From: CAVZTA01 sp963778025 | Lineage (GTDB): Bacteria > Chloroflexota > Limnocylindria > Limnocylindrales > CSP1-4 | Assembly (NCBI GenBank): GCA_963778025.1 | Contig: CAVZTA010000005.1 | Coordinates: forward strand, 62,001-126,000 | DNA: 64,000 nucleotides | Reading direction: 5' to 3' | Shown here: positions 16,481 to 25,541 of the stretch, in pieces | Numbering within the stretch: the first letter of the stretch is position 1 | How the letters are laid out: each line of letters opens with the position of its first letter | Notes under the pieces: generated by a model | The model's input: only the letters and a program-made list of their open reading frames with translations | The model's database searches: none | What the model was told of the DNA's origin: nothing | Program-made: the position numbers and the translations under genes

Positions 16481-17400
16481 TGGGCACCCACCACGTCGGA
16501 CACATCGACTGGGCGTTCGGCGACACGCCCGCCCCGGCGACGGCGAGCGTCAACGGGCTCGCGCGGCAGGTGATCGTGGGACCCGCCCAGGGCGCCGTCC
16601 ACACCGAGCTTGCGGTGGGCGTCCTCCATCCCGGCGGCTTCATCGCCCGTCACGTCCACGCGTTCGAGGAGGCGCTGTACGTCCTCGAGGGCGAGCTGCT
16701 CGTCGAGCTCGACGGCATCGTCCACGATCTGCGTCAGGGCGACTTCACGGCGATGCCGCTGGGGCTTCGACACGCACTCGCCAACCGGTCCGATGCGCCG
16801 ACCCGGTTCCTGTCGGTGAGCACGCCGCAACGGCTGCCACCCGATGTCGGGCGGCGCGACACGTTCTTCCAGGGCGAGCCGTTCGACCTCGAGGCGTTCG
16901 CGGGCCGTGCCGCCCGTCCGCCATTCGGCGACCCCACGCTCCGCTACGTCGGTCACTACGACGGGACACCGCCACAGGCGGAGGCCCTCCGGCTCGACGA
17001 CCCCGCCCGCGGCCGGAAGGCGGCCGGCATGGATACCGCGTTGGTCGTGTACTCCGGCATCTCCGTGAAGATGCTCGTGGACCGGGTCTTCGGGGCCGAC
17101 CTGCTGACGCTGTTCACGGTCGACTACGAGGTCGGTGGGTCGGCGCAGCAGCACGACCACCCGTTCGAGGAGTGCTACGTGTTCCTCGCCGGCGAGGTCG
17201 AGGCGGAGCTGGACGGCGAGCACCACGTCCTGCGACCGGGCGACGTCGTCTTCGCCGGTGTCGGATCGGTGCACGGCTTCTACAACACGGGCTCCGAACG
17301 GGTCCGCTGGCTCGAGACGCAGGCGCCGCAGCCGCCGACGCGCCACGCATATCGCTGGCTCCAGCACTGGGAACGGTTCGAGCGCGAGGGCCGGGTCTGA
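16480..17400 (+). CDS. bicupin protein
   Basis: A 306-residue protein with two cupin domains. The first has HVHAFEEALYVLEGELLVEL at about residues 59-78 and the second HDHPFEECYVFLAGEVEAEL at about 226-245. Each keeps the His-x-His-x3-4-Glu metal pattern and a later His (GLRHALANRSD; SVHGFYNTGSE). Bicupins include (S)-ureidoglycine aminohydrolase, oxalate decarboxylase and gentisate dioxygenase; none matches well enough to name. It is translationally coupled to the regulator and followed by the SDR, so it probably acts in the same degradation route. Confidence 0.8.
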   Translation: MGTHHVGHIDWAFGDTPAPATASVNGLARQVIVGPAQGAVHTELAVGVLHPGGFIARHVHAFEEALYVLEGELLVELDGIVHDLRQGDFTAMPLGLRHALANRSDAPTRFLSVSTPQRLPPDVGRRDTFFQGEPFDLEAFAGRAARPPFGDPTLRYVGHYDGTPPQAEALRLDDPARGRKAAGMDTALVVYSGISVKMLVDRVFGADLLTLFTVDYEVGGSAQQHDHPFEECYVFLAGEVEAELDGEHHVLRPGDVVFAGVGSVHGFYNTGSERVRWLETQAPQPPTRHAYRWLQHWERFEREGRV

Positions 17401-17420
17401 CCCGGCGGACGGAGGCTTCG

Positions 17421-18122
17421 ATGGCGGGACGTGGCGCAGTGGTCGTCGTCGGCGGGACGCGGGCGATCGGCCTGGAGGTCGTGAAGCATTACGCCGCGCG
17501 CGGCGACGAGGTCATCCTCACCGGCAGGGAGGCGCGGAACGTCGACCGCGCGGTCGCGGCGGTGCCCGGGACGCGCGGGATCGTGTTCGATCTTGCGGAG
17601 CCGCACGCGATCGGCCCCGCCCTCGCCGACGTGCCGCGCGTCGCACGCCTGGTGCTCGTGGCCATCGACCGCGATACGAACACGATCCGCGACTACGACA
17701 TCGACAAGGCGCTTCGCCTGGTGACGTTGAAGCTCGTCGGCTTCACGACGGTGGTCCACACGCTCCTCGACCGCCTGGACCCGGCGACCTCATCGATCCT
17801 GCTGTTCGGCGGGATGGCCAAGGAGCGGCCGTACCCTGGCTCGACCACCGTCACCACCGTCAACCACGGTGTGGTCGGCGTGACTCGAACGCTGGTCGCA
17901 GAGCTCGCGCCGATGCGGGTGAACTCGATCCACCCGGGTGTCGTGGGCGACAGCCCCTACTGGTCAGGCAAGACCGCGGCCATCGACAAGTACACCGCCG
18001 AGACGCCGATGGGCCGGCTGTGCACGATGACCGAGATCGTGGATGCGGCCGTGTTCCTGCTCGAGAACACCGCGGTCAACGGCGTCGACCTCATCGTCGA
18101 CGGCGGCTGGCACACGCGCTGA
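17421..18122 (+). CDS. atypical short-chain dehydrogenase/reductase (SDR)-fold protein
   Basis: A 233-residue Rossmann-fold protein starting at ATG 17421 behind GGAGG. The cofactor motif is VVGGTRAIGLEV near the N-terminus, and the C-terminal VNSIHPGVV and NGVDLIVDGGWHTR segments are standard SDR. Where classical SDRs have Tyr-x3-Lys, this protein reads TTVTTVNHGVVG, so the catalytic Tyr and Lys are both missing, although the Ser (SSILLFGG) is present. It ends the regulator-bicupin-SDR unit. It may bind a nucleotide without classical dehydrogenase chemistry. Confidence 0.8.
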   Translation: MAGRGAVVVVGGTRAIGLEVVKHYAARGDEVILTGREARNVDRAVAAVPGTRGIVFDLAEPHAIGPALADVPRVARLVLVAIDRDTNTIRDYDIDKALRLVTLKLVGFTTVVHTLLDRLDPATSSILLFGGMAKERPYPGSTTVTTVNHGVVGVTRTLVAELAPMRVNSIHPGVVGDSPYWSGKTAAIDKYTAETPMGRLCTMTEIVDAAVFLLENTAVNGVDLIVDGGWHTR

Positions 18123-18129
18123 GCGACAG

Positions 18130-18153
18130 GAGCCCGACCGCGCGGCCGGGCTC
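18130..18153. terminator. hairpin after the SDR gene
   Basis: GAGCCCG (18130-18136) pairs with CGGGCTC (18147-18153), with an inner CCG/CGG extension. It lies in the 42-bp gap between the convergent SDR and the small protein gene. A plausible bidirectional terminator without a T-tract. Confidence 0.5.
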
Positions 18154-18164
18154 GGGCGTCGTCG

Positions 18165-18482
18165 CTAGGCAGCTTGCTTCGGCCGTCGGCCGCCACGCCC
18201 ACCGGGCAGCTTGCCGGTCGACAGATAGATCGTGCTGCCACGGATCGCCATGTTCGTCCCGGGCTTGTGATTCGCGATCGCGCGCTTCACCGCCTGCCGC
18301 ATGGTCGGGATCTTGTCGCTGGGATCCAGCTCGATGGCGATGATGTCGTCGTCACTCTTGAGACGCGCCAACGCCTTCCGGATCTCGTCCTCTCGTTGCA
18401 TCGCCGCAAGTTGACGTGGCGACATCGCTCGTTCACGTGCCTTGGGCGTGAGCTCTTCACGCTTCGCCGCGCGGATGCGCAT
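18165..18482 (-). CDS. small basic protein of unknown function
   Basis: A 105-residue protein starting at ATG 18482 behind a GAGG site eight bases upstream. It is lysine/arginine-rich and probably helical (AKREELTPKARERAMSPRQL, then ALARLKSDDDIIAIELDPSD). A basic C-terminal tail (GGRGGRRPKQAA) suggests nucleic-acid binding. I recognise no family. Codons upstream of 18482 remain open to 18554, but the ribosome site favours the shorter form. Confidence 0.55.
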   Translation of the reverse strand: MRIRAAKREELTPKARERAMSPRQLAAMQREDEIRKALARLKSDDDIIAIELDPSDKIPTMRQAVKRAIANHKPGTNMAIRGSTIYLSTGKLPGGRGGRRPKQAA

Positions 18483-18723
18483 GGATGGAACCTCGTGGAT
18501 TGATTCCCCGCTGACGCCGCGCATCATCGCACCTGCAACCTGTTCGTTCAACATCGGGCACTTGCCGCATAGGAAGTGACGGCTCGTTCATCTCGAGTCG
18601 ACGTCACACGCGGGTTCTCGGTCGAAACCCACCGCAGCAGCCAGTGCACGAGGGGCTTCCGACGCGATGGGGCGTGCGTTACCCTCATCCGCGTCGGTGC
18701 GTTTCGCACGCAGGGAGGTTTCT
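18483..18723. promoter_or_regulatory. divergent intergenic region with a promoter for the RDD gene
   Basis: This 241-bp gap separates the small basic protein gene (minus) and the RDD gene (plus). TACCCT at 18680-18685 is a candidate -10 for the RDD gene, giving a leader of about 32 nt that ends in a GGGAGG ribosome site. I see nothing else that stands out. Confidence 0.35.
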
Positions 18724-19380
18724 ATGACGGATCCGGCTGGGGGGACGCCTACGCCGCCGCCCGCTACACCCCCGCCCGCTACGCCCCCGCCCTCGAACTG
18801 GCAGCAGCAGCAGACCGCCCCGACGAGCGGATTCCAGACCGCGCCGGTCGCTGCGGGGCCCGCGCCGGGCGTGATCTATGCGGACCTCGTGACCCGCATC
18901 ATCGCGTACATCATCGACGCGATCCTGCTGACGGTGCTCACGTGGCTCGTGGGCATCATCCTGGTCGGGCTGCTGACCGCGATCGGTGGCGTCATCGGCC
19001 TGCTGATCGGATTTGTCGTCTTCGCGGTCATCGTCCTCGTCGGAAGTGCCGTGTACTTCGTCTATACGTGGATGAACATGCGCGCGTCGCCCGGCCAGCG
19101 GATCCTCGGCCTCGAGACCGTGAACGCCGCGGACGGCTCGACCCTCACGCAGCCGCAGGCGGTCCGCCGCTGGGGCTGGCTGTACGGGGTCTTCGCGCTC
19201 GCGACGGTCGGCCAGATCGTGCTCACGGGATCGAGCCTCTCGCTGCTCAGCACGCTGCTCAGCCTGGCGACCCTCGGCTACACGATCTTCCTGCTCTACT
19301 CCGCCTCGCAGAGCCCCAAGCGCCAGGGCTACCACGACGTGCAGGCGGGGACCGTCGTCGTCAAGCGCGTCGCCGGCTGA
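18724..19380 (+). CDS. RDD family membrane protein
   Basis: A 218-residue protein. The cytoplasmic N-terminus is Pro/Thr/Gln-rich (about 45 residues). It is followed by the RDD domain: VIYADLVTRIIAYIIDAILL with the Arg-x4-Asp pattern, three further hydrophobic segments, and the family hallmark SPGQRILGLETVNA after the second helix pair. The ATG is preceded by GGGAGG. RDD proteins are small polytopic proteins of mostly unknown function, some implicated in ion transport. Confidence 0.85.
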   Translation: MTDPAGGTPTPPPATPPPATPPPSNWQQQQTAPTSGFQTAPVAAGPAPGVIYADLVTRIIAYIIDAILLTVLTWLVGIILVGLLTAIGGVIGLLIGFVVFAVIVLVGSAVYFVYTWMNMRASPGQRILGLETVNAADGSTLTQPQAVRRWGWLYGVFALATVGQIVLTGSSLSLLSTLLSLATLGYTIFLLYSASQSPKRQGYHDVQAGTVVVKRVAG

Positions 19381-19554
19381 TCGTCGCCGTCACCTGCGCA
19401 CCGTCACGGGGCTGGCCTTCGGGCCGGCCCCTCTTTCGTCTGCGCTGACAGCGCTCGCCGGTAGCCGCTCCGGCGGCGCGGACCGGCTCCGTGTGCGACC
19501 ATCGGGTCGCGTCAACCCGGCATCCCAGAGCCGTCGCCCAGCCCATCGGAGACC

Positions 19555-20767
19555 GTGCGACCCGTGACCCGCTTCCAGCCGAACCTGCGCATCCCCGGCC
19601 CCACCGCCCTGCCGCCATCCGTCCGCGAGGCGGGCGCGAAGCAGATGATCAACCACCGCGGACCCGAGTTCGCGGCGTTGCTCGACCGGATCGTCACCGG
19701 CATGCGCCCGTACTTCGGCACCGCGGCGAACGACATCGTGATCCTGACGTGCGCGGGCTCGGGCGGTCTCGAGGCCGCCGCCGTGAACACCCTGTCGCCG
19801 GGCGACCGCGTGCTCGCGGTGAGCGTGGGCAGCTTCGGCGACCGGTTCGCGAAGGTCGCCGAGGTGTACGGGGCGAACGTCCAGCGGCTGTCGGTCGAGT
19901 GGGGCGAGGCGGTCACGCCCGACGCCCTGCGCGCCGCCCTCACGGACCTCCGCGCACGCGACGGTGCCGATCCCCGGGCCGTCTTCCTGACCCACAACGA
20001 GACCTCGACCGGCGTCCAGAACCCGATCCCGGAGCTCGCCGCGGTCGTGCGCGAGGTCGCCCCGTCCACGCTCATCGAGGTCGATTTCGATCTCGGCGCT
20101 GGGCGCCGTGCCGTTCGCGATGGACGAGTGGGGCGTCGACATCGTCGTCACCGGGTCGCAGAAGGCGTGGATGGCGGCCCCGGGCCTGGCGATGGTCGCG
20201 ATCTCGCCGCGTGGCTGGGAGGCGACGGTCGCCGCCACCACGCCGCGGTTCTATCTCGACTTCGAACGGCACCGCAAGGACGCGGCGAACGGCCAGACGC
20301 CGTGGACTCCCGCCGTGGGCGTGATGTTCCAGGTCGACGAGGGGCTGCGGCTCATGGCCGCCGAGGGCCAGGACGGGGTGTTCGCGCGTCACGTGGCATG
20401 CGCGGCGGCGACGCGTGCGGGTCTGCGGGCCCTGGGCTTCGAGCTCCTCGCCGACGATGCCATCGCATCCCGGACGGTGACCGCGGCGCGCATCCCCGAT
20501 GGCCTCGACTGGAAGGCGTTCAACGGCGACCTCAAGCGTGACGGGCTCGTCCTGGCCGGCGGCCAGGGGCATCTCACCGGCAAGATCTTCCGGGTCGGGC
20601 ACCTGGGCAGCGTGACCCTCGAGGAGATCCTCGGTGCGATCGGCACGCTCGAGGCGGTCTCGGTCCGGCACGGACGATCGGTGCAGCCCGGGGCGGCCGT
20701 CGCGGCCGCGCAGCGGGCGGCCCTCACAGCGCTCGGCGTGGACGCGACGAGCCCCGCCCTCGCGTGA
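19555..20767 (+). CDS. class V aminotransferase, probably phosphoserine/serine-pathway (frame broken at about 20086)
   Basis: A PLP enzyme of about 403 residues once an extra T in the TTT at 20085-20087 is skipped. The first part reads PNLRIPGPTALPPSVREAG to LTHNETSTGVQNPIPELAAV. The second reads SALGAVPFAMDEWGVDIVVT and then GSQKAWM, with the PLP-binding lysine. This is the alanine-glyoxylate / archaeal-type phosphoserine aminotransferase branch. Its stop overlaps the serA start (GTGA), so it very probably supplies the transamination step after 3-phosphoglycerate oxidation. The start is GTG 19555, or GTG 19564. The indel looks like a consensus error because both halves are perfectly conserved. 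Confidence 0.82.
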
Positions 20768-22348
20768 GGATCCTGGCCGCGGAGGCCATCGCCGGCGAGG
20801 GCCTGGAGAAGCTGCGGGCGCACCACGAGGTCGACGAGCGGGTCGGGCTCTCGCGCGCCGAGCTGTGCGCGATCCTCCCGGACTACGACGCGCTGCTGGT
20901 GCGGAGCCAGGTCCAGGCGGACGCGGAGCTCATCTCGGCCGGCACCAGGCTGCAGGTCATCGGGCGGGCCGGCGTCGGCGTCGACAATGTCGATCTCGAG
21001 GCGGCCACCCATGCCGGCATCGTCGTGGTCAACGCACCGACCGGGAACACGATCGCCGCCGCGGAGCACACGCTCGCGTTGCTCTACGGCGTCGCCCGCC
21101 GGATCGCCCCGGCCGATGCCTCGGTCCGTCGCGGCGAGTGGAAGCGCGCCCAGTTCACGGGCACCGAGCTCCGCGGCAAGACGCTCGGGATCGTGGGGCT
21201 CGGCAAGATCGGGCAGGCGATCGCGGTGCGGGCCCGGGCGATGGAGATGACGGTCCTCGCCGCCGACCCATACGTGACCGACGAGCAGGCCGCGAACCTC
21301 GGCGTGGAGCTCGTCCCATTCGACGAGCTGCTGCCGCGGGTCGACGTCCTGTCGGTCCATGTGCCGATGACGCGGGCGACGAAGGGCCTGATCGGCGCGA
21401 CCGCGCTGGCACGCATGAAGCCGACGGCGATCCTCCTGAACGTGGCGCGCGGCGGGGTGATCGACGAGGCGGCGGTCGCCGACGGCGCTGCGCGAGGGTC
21501 GACTGGGCGCCGCCGCGATCGACGTGTTCGAGCACGAGCCGCCGACGGGCTCGCCGCTCCTGGACGCGCCGAACACCTTGCTCACGCCGCATCTCGGCGC
21601 GTCGACGGCCGAGGCGCAGGTCGCGGTCGCCGAGGAGGTCGCCGACCAGGTCCTGGACGTGCTGGCGGGACGACCCGCCCGCTACGCCGTCAACGCACCC
21701 CTCGTGACCCCCGAGACGGCGGCGGCGATCGCGCCGTACCTGCCGCTCGCGGAGACCCTCGGGCGGTTCCTCGCCCAGTTCGCGCGATCGGCGCCGCGGT
21801 CCCTGACCGTGGATGTCGCCGGCGACATCGCGGCGTTCGACTCCACGCCGCTCGTCGCCGCGACCCTCCGCGGCCTGCTCGGCGCGGCGACGACCGAGCG
21901 CATCAACCTCGTCAACGCGGCGGCCGTCGCCAAGGCGCGCGGCATCAACGTCGTCCAGCGCCGCTCGCCATCCGCGGGCGCGTACGCGGGGGTGCTCACG
22001 CTCACGGCCGAGGCCGGCAGCGGCTCCGCGACCGTCGCGGGCACCGTCGCGGCCGGCGAACCACGCCTCGTCCGGCTCGACGACTACCGCCTGGACATGG
22101 AACCGACCGACGTGATGCTCATCACGCGGCATCGCGACCGCCCGGGCATGATCGGGCGGATCGGGACGCTCCTGGGCGAGGCCGACGTGAACATCAGCGC
22201 GATGCACGTGGCCCGCTCCTCGCCCCGCGCCGACGCGTTCATGATCCTGGCACTCGACGACGACCCGCCGGCGACCGTCAGCGACACGATCCGTGCGACC
22301 GAGGCGATCATCGATCTGTGGACGATCCGCCTCACGCAGGACCGCTGA
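20764..22348 (+). CDS. serA: D-3-phosphoglycerate dehydrogenase (frame broken at about 21484)
   Basis: About 527 residues after removing one extra G at about 21484 (VADALREG restored). It has the catalytic domain with GRAGVGVDNVDLEAAT, the Rossmann motif TLGIVGLGKIGQAIAVRARA, the catalytic segment NVARGGVIDE and the His of TPHLGASTAEAQ. An intervening domain follows, then a C-terminal ACT domain (DVMLITRHRDRPGMIGRIGT, then ADVNISAMHVAR) of the kind that binds serine for feedback control. Length equals the long bacterial SerA type. It catalyses the first step of serine synthesis and is coupled to the aminotransferase upstream. Confidence 0.9.
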
Positions 22349-22398
22349 GATGCGACTCGTCGCCCGTCACACCATCGGGGCTGAAGATCACGGGCGAC

Positions 22399-23199
22399 GT
22401 GATCCCTGACGGCCTCGACGCGACGATCGTCCTGCTCCGTCACGGAGAGTCGGAGTTCATCGTCGAGGGACGGTTCCAGGGTCAGGCCGAGACGCCGCTG
22501 TCCGAGACGGGGCGACGCCAGGCCCGGCTCGCCGCCGCGCGACTCGCTCGGCCGCATCGGTCGCCATCGCTGCCGGTGCCCCACGGCGCGCCGCGCGAGA
22601 TCGCCCACTCGCCGCTCCTGCGCACCGCCGAGACCGCCGACGCCGTGGCGGCCGCATCCGCCGAGGCCGGCGCCCCCGTCCCGACCCGTCCCGACCCCGG
22701 CTTCGCCGAGATCGGCCAGGGCGAGTGGGAGGGTCGCCTCCACCGCGAGATCAGCGAGCGCTGGGGCGATGTGCTGAGCGGCTGGCGCCGCCGTCCGCGG
22801 GAGGTCTGGGCGCCGGGCGGCGAATTGCTCGACGACGTCCAGGCGCGCGTCCGGCCGGCCCTCACCCGACTCCTCGAGCCGCTGGCCGTCGGGCGCGAGC
22901 CGGGCTCGCTCGACCGGCCGCAGGTCGCCGGCTACGCGAACGTCGCCCCGCCGGACCACGGCTGGTCGGTCGTGGTCGGCCACGACGGCGTGTTCAAGGT
23001 GCTCCTGCTCACGCTGTTCGACCTGCCGCTCGAGCGCTTCTGGATGTTCACCACGGCGCTGTGCGGGATCACCGTCGTGGAGCTGCGCGGTGGACGACCG
23101 GTCCTGACGCTCCACAACTCCACGGAACATCTCGCACCGCTCCTCGACGAGCAGGCGGAGGCGGTCGCGGAAGCCCGCGCGCGGTCGGGCGCCCTCTAG
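22399..23199 (+). CDS. histidine phosphatase (phosphoglycerate-mutase-like) family protein
   Basis: A 266-residue enzyme. The catalytic motif is LLRHGESEF near residue 15, followed by GQAETPLSETGRRQA, HSPLLRTAETADA, the acid-base segment FAEIGQGEWEGRLH and the second catalytic His in VVVGHDGVFKVLLL. The start is taken as GTG 22399, the only suitable codon between the serA stop and the motif; its ribosome site is weak. Following serA and the aminotransferase it might be a phosphoserine phosphatase of the PspA type, completing serine synthesis, but that is an inference from context. Cofactor-dependent mutase or general phosphatase remain alternatives. Confidence 0.8.
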   Translation: MIPDGLDATIVLLRHGESEFIVEGRFQGQAETPLSETGRRQARLAAARLARPHRSPSLPVPHGAPREIAHSPLLRTAETADAVAAASAEAGAPVPTRPDPGFAEIGQGEWEGRLHREISERWGDVLSGWRRRPREVWAPGGELLDDVQARVRPALTRLLEPLAVGREPGSLDRPQVAGYANVAPPDHGWSVVVGHDGVFKVLLLTLFDLPLERFWMFTTALCGITVVELRGGRPVLTLHNSTEHLAPLLDEQAEAVAEARARSGAL

Positions 23200-23244
23200 C
23201 GAGCCACGGGCGCGGATCCGCCACGGTCGCGGATCAGGCGAGGA

Positions 23245-25541
23245 TCAGCGGCTGGGGCGGATGCCCCGGACGCCTCGGGATCGCCGGCGGAGGACGAGCC
23301 GCAGCAGGCTCACGCGCAGGCGGCGATTCGCCTCGCGCAGACCCCGCAGCCGTTCGTTCGACAGGCGCTTGCGGGCATACGCGGTCTCGACCTTCGCCCG
23401 CGCGACCGTCTCCAGGTCGGCTTTCGCGATGGGCACGACGGTGCCCAGCGTCGAGGCGTATTCGTAGACCGTCTGGGTGGGTCGTGGCCCGAACCCGAAC
23501 CTCGCCGCGAGCCGGCCGATCGTCCCCCATGCCGAGTCCGGCGTCACCTCGCCGCGCGGACCGCGCCACCACACGATGGCCGCGAGGCCGCCCACGACGA
23601 GCATCAGCAGCAGTGCCGTCAGGATCAGCATCGTCGGGTTGCCGGGGCGGGTGATCACGCCGCCCAGGTTCTGGTCGGCATCGTCGGGCTCCTCGATCGA
23701 GGGACGTGGCGTGTCGCTGTCCTTGATCGAGCTCGACGGCTTCGGCGTGGCGCTGCCGGACGGCACGCCGACCGGCAACGCGCCGCTCAACGGCTCGCTG
23801 CCCTGGGCGCCTCCGGTCGGGTCGAACGGCTGCCAGCCGTAGCCCGGGAAGAACACCTCGACCCAGGCATGGGCGTTGCTCATCGAGACGGTCTCGATGC
23901 CCGTCCCGAGATCGAGCTTGCCCGGCAGGAACCCCTGCGCCAGGCGGGCCGGGATGTCCTTGCTGCGGAGCATCATCACCATCGCGGTGGCGTAGTGCAT
24001 GCAGTAGCCGCGCTTCGCCGCGGCAAAGCACTCGACGAGGCCGACGCTGTTGCAGGGCAGGTCCACGACGTTCGCGTCGTACTGGAACTCGTCGGTGTTC
24101 CGCAGACGCGTCTCGATGGCCTTGGCGAAGTCGTACGGCGTCTGGCTCTGGACCGACGACCAGATCTCGTCCCGCAGCGCCATCGCCGCGCCGCCGACCG
24201 GCAGCGACTGCTCCCAGCCGGTGGTGTAGCGGTCCTTGATGTCCTGCGGATACTCGACACTCGCCTCACGCAGCCGGGCTGCGTTCAGCGCGTCGGTGCC
24301 CACCTTCCAGATGAGTGCCGTCACGGTGTACGACGTCTGGTCGGAGCGCGCCACGCCGACGAACTGGCCCTCGGGCGTGGTCGCGAGGGTGGCGGGGATG
24401 GTGACGGTGGCGGGCGAGCCCGGGCTGAGCAGCCGCGGCTCGTTGTAGCCCTCGAGCGTGACCGGCACCGACAGCGACTTCGCATTCGTCTCGTCCGGCG
24501 CGTCCTCGACCCCCTCGAGGAGCGAGTCGCCGGCCTTGACCTCGGTCTGCTTCTGGGGCGTCGACTGCTCGCCACTCGTTCGGGAAGGCGAACTGTGTCC
24601 CACGCGCCGACGCGCCAGTACAGGTCCGATTCCAGCGGCGGCGGCTTCGCGGTGAACGCGGTCGCGTCGCTCTGGTACCAGCGGCCGGACACCCGTGACT
24701 GGTTGCCGAACGAGACCGGCCCCGGTCGCTGATCACCGCCCTGGGGCAGGAACGCCTGGAGATCGTCGCTGACATCGATGAGCCAGCGGTCGACGCCGGT
24801 CCACGCGCCGCGCAGCGGAGCGGACGCCGCACGATCCATGAGCAGCACCGAGCCCAGGACCGCGACGACGATGAACACGGTCCCGCCGCTGAGGTAGAGC
24901 TGGGAGATCGTGCTGGGGTCGCCGATCCGGCGTCGGATCCACGTCGTCCGCTCGTCGAGGGCGTGCATCGTCACGAGCAGGAACAGCGACGCGGCGCTGT
25001 AGATGACCAGGAACCGGACCTGATCGTTGCCGGTCGCGGCCATGTTCACGATGAGGACGAGACCACCGACCACGACCGCGTCGAGCGGTCGCCGATGCCC
25101 GAACACCGAGTACGCCATCACCTGGCCCGCGGCCCACACGAGGACGCCGAAGGCCAGCAGGGTGTGGAGCGTCTGCGACGTGACCGCCAGGCGCGTGATC
25201 GCGAGGTCGATCCACGCGTTGACCGCGGCGTCGGACACCGCGCCGAAGGCCGCCGGCGGCGAGGCGCCCGGCTGCTGGCTCCAGCCCGTGAGGACCGGCA
25301 GGATCAGCGCTGCGAAGAACGCGCCGGTGAGGTGCGCCGCCCAGCGTGGCCAGCCGCTCTTCGCCCCCAGGAACCCGGCGGCCGCGCCGAGCAGCGCGGC
25401 GATCGGCAGGAAGTCGGTCCACGCATGGTTGCCCTGGACCCAGCCCGGGTCGTCCAGCGACCAGGCGATGGTCACCGACATGATCGCGACGAGGACGACG
25501 GCGAGCCAGCCCTCGGCCGGCTGGTACGGCAAGCGTCTCAT
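23245..25541 (-). CDS. TgpA-type membrane transglutaminase-like protein (frame broken at about 24594 and 24571)
   Basis: About 764 residues after removing two extra bases 23 bp apart, which restores GAWDTFAFPNEWEQSTPQKQ. The N-terminal third has six or so membrane helices (TgpA_N/DUF3488 type). The extracellular transglutaminase core carries Cys in KRGYCMHYATAMVMMLRS, His in NAHAWVEVFFPGYGWQ and Asp in PFDPTGG. A helix follows (TMLILTALLLMLVVGGLAAI), then a cytoplasmic DUF4129 tail. In this family the gene follows moxR and DUF58, as here (ATGA overlap with the DUF58 gene). It is likely a cell-envelope remodelling or cross-linking enzyme. Confidence 0.85.
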
